Shown here one piece after another: positions 8,884 through 16,698 of a DNA stretch of 64,000 bases. The stretch comes from Limivicinus sp963617275 (GTDB lineage Bacteria; Bacillota; Clostridia; Oscillospirales; Oscillospiraceae): contig CAVENX010000033.1 in assembly GCA_963617275.1 (NCBI GenBank), forward strand, positions 9,482 to 73,481, written 5' to 3'. The notes beneath the pieces are model-generated. The model was not told where the DNA came from. It saw only the letters and a list, made by a program, of their open reading frames with translations, and searched no databases. Position numbers and translations under genes: made by a program. Each line of letters starts with the position of its first letter. The first letter of the stretch is position 1.

Positions 8884-9834
8884 TCACACCTCTTTCAGCA
8901 GTTCTTTTGCCGTGCGGCAGAATACGGCGGGTTTTTCATGGTGTATATCGTGGCCGCAGCGGATATCGACGCGGCGGCAGTTTTTTATAAGTCTTTCCAC
9001 ACGTGCGGCGTCTTCATCGGAATTTGCCGCCCACAGTACACCGTCTCTGCCGTAGCGGGTCGCGGCTTTCATGTAGATAACGGGGCAGTCGATCTCTTTG
9101 AGCAGCCGCTCCTGCTCCACGCCGTCAAACCATGTTCCGTTATAGAATGCCTCTGCAAAGAGCATGTCAAAACTGTCGATATATTCAAGCCCATGCATCG
9201 CGTTTTTCGGTACGCTCTTCAATTTTACCGGCTGACCGGGGTTTTCGGCGATGAAATCCTTCGCTTCTTTATAGAGCTTCTCGGCAAGCTTTCCGCCCAA
9301 CATATTGTAGATATAGCTGTGCTTTATATAATATGGGAGGTAATCCTTTTCCTCGGTCTGGTTTAGGAAGCCGTGGTTGACCGCAAAGCTGTCCTTCCAT
9401 ACGAAAGTGTTTTCCATCTCCGGCGGCTGAACCTTAAAAAACGGAGGGTCTTCCAGCAAAACCGCTTTTACAAGACTTTTTTCATGCCCCGCAGCATATG
9501 CGGCAATTATCGCGCCGGAGGAATGACCGCTCAGGAAGCACGCCCCTGTCACACTGCGGATAAAATCGCATACGGCGTCGCCTATGGCGCGGCAGGTATA
9601 GCTCTGTACATCCCGGCTGCTCTCCCCGTGACCGGGGCAGTCAAGCGCATAGACAGTGAAGCTCTCCGAAAGCTCCGGCAGGACGCGCCCATAATCGAGG
9701 CGGCACATACTCTGACCGTGGATAAGCACAAGCGGCGGTTTCCCATCCTCCGTTTTAAGATAGTGCAGGCGTATGCCGCTTTTGCATACGTGATCCAGTT
9801 CACGCGTTATTATCTCTTTTTTTCCGAACAACAT
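8884..9834 (-). CDS. Alpha/beta hydrolase fold protein
   Basis: Predicted 316 residues. LVLIHGQSMCRLDYGRVLPEL gives the oxyanion-hole HG, FLSGHSSGAIIAAYAAG gives the G-H-S-S-G nucleophile elbow, and CGHDIHHEKP near the end supplies the catalytic histidine. The substrate is unknown. The ATG at 9832-9834 follows AAGGAG; the frame extends further upstream, but that part runs through a structured repeat and is not protein-like. It is in one operon with nagA (3-bp gap). Confidence 0.85.
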   Translation of the reverse strand: MLFGKKEIITRELDHVCKSGIRLHYLKTEDGKPPLVLIHGQSMCRLDYGRVLPELSESFTVYALDCPGHGESSRDVQSYTCRAIGDAVCDFIRSVTGACFLSGHSSGAIIAAYAAGHEKSLVKAVLLEDPPFFKVQPPEMENTFVWKDSFAVNHGFLNQTEEKDYLPYYIKHSYIYNMLGGKLAEKLYKEAKDFIAENPGQPVKLKSVPKNAMHGLEYIDSFDMLFAEAFYNGTWFDGVEQERLLKEIDCPVIYMKAATRYGRDGVLWAANSDEDAARVERLIKNCRRVDIRCGHDIHHEKPAVFCRTAKELLKEV

Positions 9835-9865
9835 ACCGTTCTCCTTGCTTTGGTTATGAAAGAAA

Positions 9866-10032
9866 CAAACTCCTTTCACAGAATGCTGCACTGCGCTCTG
9901 TGCCTCGGTTGTCTGCTGTAAGCAGACAGCCGAACAAAAGTTTTCTCCGGCGTACACGCCGCCGGAGAAAACGATCAGAACTATTTTTTGCCTGCGGGCA
10001 AAAAACTCTGCGAGACTTTTTTAAACTGATTT
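9866..10032. repeat. Multi-hairpin intergenic element, copy A1 (diverged)
   Basis: A row of hairpins between the lipoprotein and hydrolase genes. TTGTCTGC pairs with GCAGACAG, TTTTCTCCGGCG with CGCCGGAGAAAA, and TTTTTTGCC with GGCAAAAAA. The same modules in the same order occur at 35732-35928 (opposite orientation) and at 63874-64000. The outer ends are degraded compared with those copies. Placed after the lipoprotein stop, it probably also ends that transcript. Confidence 0.75.
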
Positions 10033-11118
10033 TTACGCTATTCTGGTGAGCTGCGGCATGTAAATCTGCGACTCGAGAGTACCGATGATCACGGTTGCCT
10101 GCTCTGCTGGGATGACCGATTCGGCAGTCATGGAGCCGCTTTCAAAATAGTACCACACCGCGGCAGCGTTTTCGTCAAGGTCGCTCCTGAGGGTCATATT
10201 CGTAAGGAGCATACTGCCGCTGACGGACAGAACATCATAATTGCTGTACGCCGCGCCTGAGGAGCCTTCATTGAGAACGGTTCCGTCAGTGCGCAGGTAG
10301 TAGCGGTTGCGCGCGCTGCTCATGCAGATATTGACAGGCTGGTCGTTCACGAGAGTGCATATCTCAAAAATGATATTGCCATTATTGTTGCCGCTTCCCG
10401 TCCCGGCGACGATTATCTCCTGCACGCCGTTGCCGTCAAGGTCGATAAGCGCATAGCCGACGTGGGCGCTGTATGCCGCCATTTCGCTGTAACCGGATAC
10501 ATAGGCCGCCTGTTCGTTGACGCCGGAAGCATATGCGTTCCTGTACTTCTCGACCACCTGGGCATAGCCGGTGGCAAGCTTCTGCACGGTTATCTTCGCA
10601 GGCGACGTGGTGACGGAGCCGCTCGCGTTCGAAAATACGCCGACTACGCTCCAGCCGTCGAGGCTTTCCGGAACATTGCTTACGGCTATCGTATCGTTCT
10701 GGAGATCTTCAAGCTTTAGCCCAGGGTTTGCCGCCATTGCCTCCGCGGCGGAGTATGCGTTGCCGGCAGGATCCCTCAGCTCCCATGTGAGAGTGTCGGC
10801 ATTGTCCGCATGGGCGATGAACCATGTCTTTCCGCCCGCACCGAGAGTTTCACCGGTGGGATTCTTCGTGATATTTATGCTCGGCACCGGAGTCGGTGTG
10901 GGCGCCTGGGTAGGCGTGGGTGTCGGCACGGGTGTCGGCGTAGGGGCAGGCGTGGGAGTGGGAGTCGGCGTCGGTTCCGGCGTGGAAGTCGGTGCAGGCG
11001 TAGGCTCGGCAGTCACTTCGGGGGTGGCTTCGGGTTCCGCGTCCTTGCCGCCGCAGGCACACAGAGAAAGCGTAAGTACCGCTATCATCAATAATGCAAT
11101 AATCTTTTTCATCTTCAT
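10033..11118 (-). CDS. Secreted lipoprotein with Pro/Thr-rich linker
   Basis: Predicted 361 residues. A signal peptide with the lipobox LSLCAC is followed by about 50 residues of TPEPTPTP/APTPTPVP-type repeats that probably span the cell wall. After that come an Ig-like segment (about residues 80-175) and a C-terminal half resembling VCBS/FG-GAP-like extracellular modules (YALIDLDGNGVQEIIVAGTG), which may bind calcium. No enzyme signature was seen. The linker's repetitive DNA makes a long spurious reading frame on the other strand. The gene has its own strong promoter (11176-11220) and a leader of about 65 nt. Confidence 0.75.
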   Translation of the reverse strand: MKMKKIIALLMIAVLTLSLCACGGKDAEPEATPEVTAEPTPAPTSTPEPTPTPTPTPAPTPTPVPTPTPTQAPTPTPVPSINITKNPTGETLGAGGKTWFIAHADNADTLTWELRDPAGNAYSAAEAMAANPGLKLEDLQNDTIAVSNVPESLDGWSVVGVFSNASGSVTTSPAKITVQKLATGYAQVVEKYRNAYASGVNEQAAYVSGYSEMAAYSAHVGYALIDLDGNGVQEIIVAGTGSGNNNGNIIFEICTLVNDQPVNICMSSARNRYYLRTDGTVLNEGSSGAAYSNYDVLSVSGSMLLTNMTLRSDLDENAAAVWYYFESGSMTAESVIPAEQATVIIGTLESQIYMPQLTRIA

Positions 11119-11175
11119 TTCCTTTCCAAGAAAGCATGGATGCGCCCAAGCGGTACATGACCGTACAAAGCAGGC

Positions 11176-11220
11176 GGCATCTTGTTAACATATTATAGTT
11201 AACAAGATGCCGTTAGTCAA
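11176..11220 (-). promoter_or_regulatory. Sigma-A promoter with a palindrome centred on the -10 box
   Basis: On the minus strand there is TTGACT (11215-11220), a 17-bp spacer and a perfect TATAAT (11192-11197). A perfect 14-bp inverted repeat, GGCATCTTGTTAAC / GTTAACAAGATGCC (11176-11189 and 11198-11211), encloses the -10 box in its 8-bp centre. This is the geometry of a repressor operator. The half-site TTGTTAAC resembles Rex half-sites, but the spacer is longer than Rex uses. There is no T tract, so it is not a terminator of adhE. Confidence 0.75.
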
Positions 11221-11246
11221 GCCGAAATAATTACTGTTTGAACGAT

Positions 11247-13865
11247 TTATATTTTTTCGTGCGTACCGTAGTAGGCGTTGAGGTACATCTGTCTGATCTC
11301 CGATACCAGAGGATAGCGGGGATTTGCACCGGTGCACTGATCGTCAAAGGCGTTGATGCTCATCTCGTCAAGCGTCTCAAGGAACGCCTTTTCATCGGGC
11401 ACGTAGTCACGGATGGTCGGCTTGATACCGACGGATACTTTCAGCGTGTTGACAGCCTCGATAAGCTTCTCAAGCTTCTCCTCATTGGTCTTGCCGCCGA
11501 GATTGAGCGCGTCGGCGATCTGCGCGTATCTTTCAAGGGTGTGCGGGTGATCATACTGCGGGAAAGTACCCATTCTGACGGGCGCGGTCGCGGCGTTGAA
11601 GCGGAGAACCTCCTCAAGCATAAGCGCGTTTGCGACGCCGTGCTGTACATGGTGGAACGCGCCGAGCTTATGCGCCATGGAGTGGCACACGCCAAGGAAG
11701 GCGTTTGCGAAAGCCATACCGGCCATTGTCGCGGCGTTGGCCATTTTTTCTCTGGCTTCCATATCGGTAGTGCCGTTGGCATAGGCTCTGGGCAAGTACT
11801 CGAAAATGATCCTCAGCGCCGAGATCGCCATACCGTCGGAATAGTCTGTCGCCATCATGGAGGCGTAGGCTTCAAGCGCATGGGAAACGGCGTCGATACC
11901 GGAGGAAGCGGTCAGCCCCTTGGGAGCCGTCATGTGCAGATCGGGGTCGATTATTGCCATTTTCGGCATAAGCTCATAGTCGGCAAGGGGATATTTTATG
12001 CCGGTCTTTTCGTCGGTGATAACGGCAAAGGGCGTTACCTCGGAGCCGGTGCCGGCGGTAGTGGGGATAGCGATGAAATATGCCTTGTCGCCCATGTGCG
12101 GGAACTCGTAAATACGCTTGCGTATGTCGCTGAAGCGCATTGCCATATCGTTGAAATCGGCGTCGGGATGCTCATAGAGCACCCACATTATCTTACCGGC
12201 GTCCATTGCGGAGCCGCCGCCCATGGAAATGATGACGTCGGGGTGGAACGCCTGCATCTGAGCGGCGCCCTCTCTTGCACAGGCAAGCGTGGGGTCGGGC
12301 GTTACGCCGAAGAACACGGTGTAGGTTATGCCAAGCTCATCGAGCTTATCGGTAACGGGCTTCAGTGCGCCGCTTGTATACGTATGATGTCCGGTGACAA
12401 TGAACGCACGCTTTTTGTTGTAGACATGCTTCAGCTCATTGAGTGCAATGGGCAGGCAGCCGGGCTTGATATACACCTTCTCGGGGGAGCGGAACCACAG
12501 CATATTCTCTCTCCTTTCCGCAACGGTCTTGATATTGAGAAGCTGCTTGACGGAAACATTCTCGCTGACGGCATTGCCGCCCCATGAGCCGCAGCCCAGA
12601 GTGAGAGACGGAGTGAGCATGAAGTTGTATATATCGCCCAAACCGCCCTGTGCGGCGGGAGTGTTTACAAGGATACGGCAGGTGTTCATCTTCTCGGAGA
12701 AGTAATTGAGCTTTTCCTGCTCTGTAACGGTGTTGAGATACACGGCGGAGGTATGTCCGCGTCCGCCGAGCTGTATAAGCTCATACGCCTTATCTACCGC
12801 TTCACGGAAGTTGGCGACCCTGTACATGCCAAGGACCGGGGAAAGCTTTTCGTGCGAGAAAGGCTCTTCAAGGCCGGTGGATTCCACCTCGCCGATGAGT
12901 ATCTTTGTGGTTTCGGGGACGGTCACGCCTGCAAGAGCCGCGATATACGGTGCGGATTTGCCGACGATCTCGGCGTTGACGGAGCCGTTGACTATTACGG
13001 TCTTGCCGACTTTCTCCCGCTCCTCGCCGTTGAGGAAGAAGCAGCCGCGCTTTTCAAACTCCGCCTTGACCTGCCCATAAATTGCCTCCGGCACGATAAC
13101 CGACTGCTCTGAGGCGCAGATCATGCCGTTGTCGAACACCTTGGAGTGGACGATGGAATTGACGGCAAGAAGGATGTCTGCGGATTCGTCAATGACGGCG
13201 GGGGTGTTGCCCGCGCCGACGCCGACAGCGGGAGTGCCGGAAGAGTATGCCGCGTGAACCATATTGGGGCCGCCCGTTGCAAGGATAAGGTCGGAGTTTT
13301 CCATAAGACGCCTTGTAAGGTCGCGTGCGGGAACATCTATCCAGCCGATGATGTCCTCGGGTGCACCGGCGGCGACGGCGGCTTCAAGCACGACCCTCGC
13401 GGCCTCCACAGTGGACTTCTTCGCCCTGTGGTGCGGGCTTACGATAATGCCGTTTCTGGTCTTGAGCGCCATAAGGCATTTGAAGATCGCAGTGGATGTG
13501 GGGTTAGTCGTCGGAACTATGGCGCAGATAAGGCCGACAGGCTCGGCTATCTTGCGGATACCGAACTGTCTGTCATCCTCAATGACGCCGCAGGTCTTTA
13601 CATCACGGTATGCGTTGTAAATATATTCGCTGGCGAAATGGTTCTTTATGGTCTTATCCTCCATAATGCCCATGCCGGTCTCCTCGACTGCCATTTTTGC
13701 AAGAGGAATACGCTTCATATTTGCGGCGATCGCCGCTTCAAAAAATATTTTGTCAACCTGCTCCTGCGTGTAGGTTGCATATATCTGCTGCGCTTTTCTG
13801 ACGCGTTCTATAAGCTCATCGACTTTCTCGACCGTATCTACCAACTGAGTCTGTTTGTTTTTCAT
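11247..13865 (-). CDS. adhE: Bifunctional acetaldehyde-CoA/alcohol dehydrogenase
   Basis: Predicted 872 residues, the standard AdhE length. The N-terminal aldehyde dehydrogenase domain shows the catalytic cysteine in FDNGMICASEQSVIV. The C-terminal iron-type alcohol dehydrogenase shows MGGGSAMDAGK, a GTGSEVTPFAVI cofactor region and the metal ligands in SSGIDAVSHALEAYAS and NAFLGVCHSMAHKLGAFHHVQHG. It reduces acetyl-CoA to ethanol via acetaldehyde, re-oxidising two NADH, and normally forms spirosomes. The ATG at 13863-13865 follows GGAGG; the longer frame upstream crosses the leader. Confidence 0.97.
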   Translation of the reverse strand: MKNKQTQLVDTVEKVDELIERVRKAQQIYATYTQEQVDKIFFEAAIAANMKRIPLAKMAVEETGMGIMEDKTIKNHFASEYIYNAYRDVKTCGVIEDDRQFGIRKIAEPVGLICAIVPTTNPTSTAIFKCLMALKTRNGIIVSPHHRAKKSTVEAARVVLEAAVAAGAPEDIIGWIDVPARDLTRRLMENSDLILATGGPNMVHAAYSSGTPAVGVGAGNTPAVIDESADILLAVNSIVHSKVFDNGMICASEQSVIVPEAIYGQVKAEFEKRGCFFLNGEEREKVGKTVIVNGSVNAEIVGKSAPYIAALAGVTVPETTKILIGEVESTGLEEPFSHEKLSPVLGMYRVANFREAVDKAYELIQLGGRGHTSAVYLNTVTEQEKLNYFSEKMNTCRILVNTPAAQGGLGDIYNFMLTPSLTLGCGSWGGNAVSENVSVKQLLNIKTVAERRENMLWFRSPEKVYIKPGCLPIALNELKHVYNKKRAFIVTGHHTYTSGALKPVTDKLDELGITYTVFFGVTPDPTLACAREGAAQMQAFHPDVIISMGGGSAMDAGKIMWVLYEHPDADFNDMAMRFSDIRKRIYEFPHMGDKAYFIAIPTTAGTGSEVTPFAVITDEKTGIKYPLADYELMPKMAIIDPDLHMTAPKGLTASSGIDAVSHALEAYASMMATDYSDGMAISALRIIFEYLPRAYANGTTDMEAREKMANAATMAGMAFANAFLGVCHSMAHKLGAFHHVQHGVANALMLEEVLRFNAATAPVRMGTFPQYDHPHTLERYAQIADALNLGGKTNEEKLEKLIEAVNTLKVSVGIKPTIRDYVPDEKAFLETLDEMSINAFDDQCTGANPRYPLVSEIRQMYLNAYYGTHEKI

Positions 13866-14252
13866 AAAAACCTCCATCGAATACGGGAACTTCCCGCGCG
13901 TTTGACGTCCGATCAACATATCGTTTCCGGATAAGCCCCGCTTCATAGGACAGGCGGAACACATCGCCGGCATTTTATGTTATGCCCCGTTCGGTTTTGC
14001 CCGATTCATTGTTAATCTTTTGTCTATTGGGATTATATGTTATTGTCAAACGCTTGTCAAACATTATTTGTTAAAAAAATATCCTTTTCAGCAATTTTGT
14101 ATACTCGCACAAATCTGATATTTTTTTAGCAAACTCTGCCCCGGATTTTTATGTATTTTTCTCCCCGCTCTACGCTCTTAGTTTCTCTAATCCGCTATCC
14201 GCTGATCCATGCTGCCTCCGCAAAAATCTCGTTTCACAGTCTTTAAGCATCA
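13866..14252 (-). promoter_or_regulatory. adhE leader and promoter region
   Basis: On the minus strand there is TTGACA (14055-14060), a 17-bp spacer and TATAAT (14032-14037), a full-consensus promoter that gives a leader of about 160 nt before adhE. A second TTGACA lies inside the spacer. TTGTTAA occurs near 14068, but I found no second half-site that would make a convincing Rex operator. The rest, up to the hydrolase stop at 14253, is A+T-rich and I see no gene in it. Confidence 0.8.
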
Positions 14253-14960
14253 TCAGCCGCAGACACCGTTCAAGCTGTATTTTCTGACCCATTGGTCCAG
14301 AAACCGCATCTGTTCCTCGGTATGGAACCAATGCTCCCCATCAGGCATAACTGTCAGATCAGCATGATGCCGCTCGGCAAATGCGGATACCGTTTCTATC
14401 GACGTCAGGTGATCACGCTCACCGTACAGAATACAGGTGGGAACATTCCAGATGATCGGGTGTTCGCGCACATAACACAGATAATCCCAAGACAGTGTTT
14501 CTCCGAAATCTGTGGGAATCTTCCGTTTCTCTGCAAGCTCCCGTTCTGTCACACTTGACCATTGCATCATATCGCAAACCAGCTTTTCCATGTCTACAAC
14601 GGGTGAGATGAAATAGGCCCGGTCAACCAGCGTTTCATCCAGCGAGGATAGCGCAAAGAAGGCGCCGATACTGTTGGCTATCAGGGTAAGATGCCTGCAT
14701 CGCTTTCTCTGCCCGGCAAAAAATGCAAAAAATTCTTTCTTTGCTTCCCAAGGCGTTTGGGAACGGTAATCAAAACCGATAACTTCATTATCAGGAAAGA
14801 GCGTTTTATAATGCTCGGCTTCCTGTGCCGAACCACCCTTTCCATGAACATATACTGTTAAATCTTGCATTGTATCCTTATAGATGTCCCAAGGCAGTCC
14901 GTTCTGCGCAGACAGTTCCGGCGCCGTTTCCGCTGCCCGTTCTTTTATGCCTTCCGTCAT
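14253..14960 (-). CDS. Alpha/beta hydrolase-like protein under operator control
   Basis: Predicted 235 residues. LTVYVHGKGGSAQEAEHY gives the oxyanion loop, IANSIGAFFALSSL gives a nucleophile elbow with serine (S in NSIG), YGERDHLTSIE the acid and DGEHWFHTEEQ the histidine. It resembles small YdeN/BioH-like hydrolases; the substrate is unknown. The ATG at 14958-14960 follows GGAGGG with a six-base spacer. It is probably transcribed alone from the promoter at 15000-15028, which carries twin operator boxes. Confidence 0.8.
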   Translation of the reverse strand: MTEGIKERAAETAPELSAQNGLPWDIYKDTMQDLTVYVHGKGGSAQEAEHYKTLFPDNEVIGFDYRSQTPWEAKKEFFAFFAGQRKRCRHLTLIANSIGAFFALSSLDETLVDRAYFISPVVDMEKLVCDMMQWSSVTERELAEKRKIPTDFGETLSWDYLCYVREHPIIWNVPTCILYGERDHLTSIETVSAFAERHHADLTVMPDGEHWFHTEEQMRFLDQWVRKYSLNGVCG

Positions 14961-14979
14961 GATTTCCCTCCTTATCGCA

Positions 14980-15028
14980 GTAACCGCTCGGTAACTCATA
15001 ATATAGTTACCGGGCGGTTACTTGTCAA
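14980..15028 (-). promoter_or_regulatory. Promoter with two TetR-type operator boxes
   Basis: On the minus strand there is TTGACA (15023-15028), a 17-bp spacer and TATATT (15000-15005). Operator box 1, GTTACCGGGCGGTTAC (15006-15021), fills the spacer; box 2, GTAACCGCTCGGTAAC (14980-14995), lies just downstream of the -10. Each is a near-perfect ACCG-NN-CGGT palindrome, and together they form a larger dyad. This pattern is typical of TetR-family repression. No TetR gene is in the window. Confidence 0.8.
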
Positions 15029-15153
15029 GAGGGTAAAACAAACATTCTCTGGTGCTGCTTGCCGATTTCAATGGAGTCCGTGATACTCATTCCGGAAATA
15101 TGCACGTCCTTTTCCCGCTCATAGTCCTTGAAGACCGTCTCAAGCATAAGCAT
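15025..15153 (-). CDS. Possible 42-residue protein
   Basis: A short frame starting MLMLETVFKDYEREKD, with GAGGAG seven bases upstream of its ATG, begins 22 bp after the stop of the second ATC-hydrolase gene. Its stop codon overlaps the -35 box of the next gene's promoter. The composition is protein-like, but I recognise no family. It could be a real small protein or the tail of a decayed gene. Confidence 0.35.
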   Translation of the reverse strand: MLMLETVFKDYEREKDVHISGMSITDSIEIGKQHQRMFVLPS

Positions 15154-15175
15154 ACGCAAGCTCCTCTGCCATCGC

Positions 15176-15778
15176 CTATATATCGCTGCGTTTCAGGCAA
15201 AAATCACAGCAATCTCCGCCGCGTCCGAGCGTTTTTGTCCGGTGCCAGATAAGCTTCGGATGCAGTCCGTCATAGGTAATGTCGTCGCTGTCACAGAAGC
15301 AATGGCACAGCTCCGGACAGCCATATTTCACACAGGTGTCGTTATACGGGCATTTAGTCATGTCAATGCGCCACACGCCGCCGGTCACCTGTATCTCGTC
15401 GGCGGCAAAGCCCGCCGTTGTCCCGAACAGCTTCGGCGTCTGCTTTGCAAAGATTCCCGGCACCTTCTTATAAAAGCCCGGAATACGCATCAGCTTGAGA
15501 AAAATCTTTTTCAAACGCCATGCCTTACGCTCGACATAGGCGTGAACGGTCTCAAGCGCTTCCTCCTTCGGCATGACGGATTGCATCGTTTCATAGGCTG
15601 CGATCCCCGGCAGTATCTGGTTTTCCAGATGCCGCCGCTTTTCTTTTGAAGCGCCGGAGTTCTCGGCGCGCAGCTGCGCCAGCCGTTTTTCAAAGGCGGC
15701 GTTTATCTCCGCCTCCCGTGCCGGAAAGCGGCTGTGTACAGTCTCCCGGAAAGCCGGGATCAGATAGCTTTCTCCCAT
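15176..15778 (-). CDS. L-2-amino-thiazoline-4-carboxylic acid hydrolase family protein (downstream copy)
   Basis: Predicted 200 residues. The C-terminal half, WRIDMTKCPYNDTCVKYGCPELCHCFCDSDDITYDGLHPKLIWHRT, has the cysteine-rich core I associate with the ATC hydrolase family (PF14196), first known from bacterial L-cysteine production from a thiazoline. In gut anaerobes the real substrate is unknown. GGAGGGAAGAG precedes the ATG at 15776-15778. It follows another member of the same family by 16 bp, so the two are co-transcribed paralogues. Confidence 0.7.
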   Translation of the reverse strand: MGESYLIPAFRETVHSRFPAREAEINAAFEKRLAQLRAENSGASKEKRRHLENQILPGIAAYETMQSVMPKEEALETVHAYVERKAWRLKKIFLKLMRIPGFYKKVPGIFAKQTPKLFGTTAGFAADEIQVTGGVWRIDMTKCPYNDTCVKYGCPELCHCFCDSDDITYDGLHPKLIWHRTKTLGRGGDCCDFCLKRSDI

Positions 15779-15794
15779 GACTCTTCCCTCCTGA

Positions 15795-16433
15795 TCATTC
15801 ACGCGCTTTTTTCTTATACCCGCAGTCGCAGTACGGCCCGCCGGAAGCAAGTGTGTATTCGCGCACAAAGTCCGTCGCGCCGCCCGCCTCGCTCATTGTG
15901 TAGTCCAGACGGCACAGAGCCGGTGTCAGATCGTAGAGTCCGTACTGCCGCATCAGCGTACATATGCCGCACTTTGTAAACCTGCCCTCATAGCCGCTGT
16001 TGTCCGGATACTCGTAAAAGTCCATGTTCCACGAATACGGGTTTCTGTCGGCGGCTTTCAGCGCCGCAGTCGCCTTCATTCCGGCAATATCCTTTTCAGT
16101 AAACTTTGATCTCCCGCTCTTCCGGCAGAACCACTTCATCGGCTTTGTCATCATCGCCTTGGCATAATACTCCGTCAGCGGCGCGACCTCCGGACGGCGC
16201 GGCATGGAAAGGATAAACGCCGTGACCATGGCACAGTTTACGATGTTCATTTTGAAGCGATCCGTTTTTTCAAATTCAGGCAGAGCGGCGATGATCTCCT
16301 TGTACTTCGGTTTTGCGCTTTCCGTGATAGAATTTGCCTCAGCCGCGTCATAGCCAAGCACGGCGGTCAGCTGCTTTCTGAACGAGCCTGCAAACAGCGC
16401 CCACATTCCCATGGGCATACCCATATATTTCAT
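15795..16433 (-). CDS. L-2-amino-thiazoline-4-carboxylic acid hydrolase family protein (upstream copy)
   Basis: Predicted 212 residues. The C-terminal half, YEGRFTKCGICTLMRQYGLYDLTPALCRLDYTMSE followed by YTLASGGPYCDCGYKK, carries the family's cysteine/aspartate pattern. It diverges clearly from its neighbour, so this is an old duplication or a heteromeric pair. The ATG at 16431-16433 follows GGAGAGAG. The promoter lies at 16578-16606, and a terminator-like hairpin sits in the leader. Confidence 0.7.
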   Translation of the reverse strand: MKYMGMPMGMWALFAGSFRKQLTAVLGYDAAEANSITESAKPKYKEIIAALPEFEKTDRFKMNIVNCAMVTAFILSMPRRPEVAPLTEYYAKAMMTKPMKWFCRKSGRSKFTEKDIAGMKATAALKAADRNPYSWNMDFYEYPDNSGYEGRFTKCGICTLMRQYGLYDLTPALCRLDYTMSEAGGATDFVREYTLASGGPYCDCGYKKKARE

Positions 16434-16522
16434 TTCACTCTCTCCTTCCGACCGGAACAGCATATAGTGCTTCACAGCCGTATCATGTTTTCAGTTAGAG
16501 TATGCTAACCTGTGTACTGCCA

Positions 16523-16546
16523 AAAAGCCGCGGAATGGCGGCTTTT
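16523..16546 (-). terminator. Terminator-like hairpin in the leader of the ATC-hydrolase pair
   Basis: AAAAGCCGC / GCGGCTTTT with a six-base loop, ending in a T tract on the minus strand. It lies between the predicted transcription start (about 16571) and the first gene's start at 16433, so read-through could be regulated. Alternatively it simply stops upstream transcription. Confidence 0.55.
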
Positions 16547-16577
16547 CAGTAAGCGCTCTGATACATTTTGCAGTCAG

Positions 16578-16606
16578 ATGATAGCAACATTTTGCATTAA
16601 AGTCAA
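16578..16606 (-). promoter_or_regulatory. Promoter of the ATC-hydrolase pair
   Basis: On the minus strand TTGACT (16601-16606), a 17-bp spacer and TATCAT (16578-16583). The leader to the first gene is about 140 nt and contains the hairpin at 16523-16546. Confidence 0.6.
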
Positions 16607-16698
16607 GCCAAAAGCGCCGAATATTTTCAAAATCTCCGATATATGTTCGAAGTTTTTTACTTTGCCATAGATTGGTTCATTCCCTGATGCTTCTGATC

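Noticed and set aside
10571..11188. Glycine/valine-rich frame opposite the lipoprotein linker
   Set aside because: It arises from the Pro/Thr repeat DNA read backwards and covers the promoter.
11176..11211. Palindrome read as an adhE terminator or as a Rex operator
   Set aside because: No T tract follows on the minus strand, and the distance between the TTGTTAA and TTAACAA half-sites is 10 bp, not the 4 bp of Rex. A promoter-centred operator explains it better.
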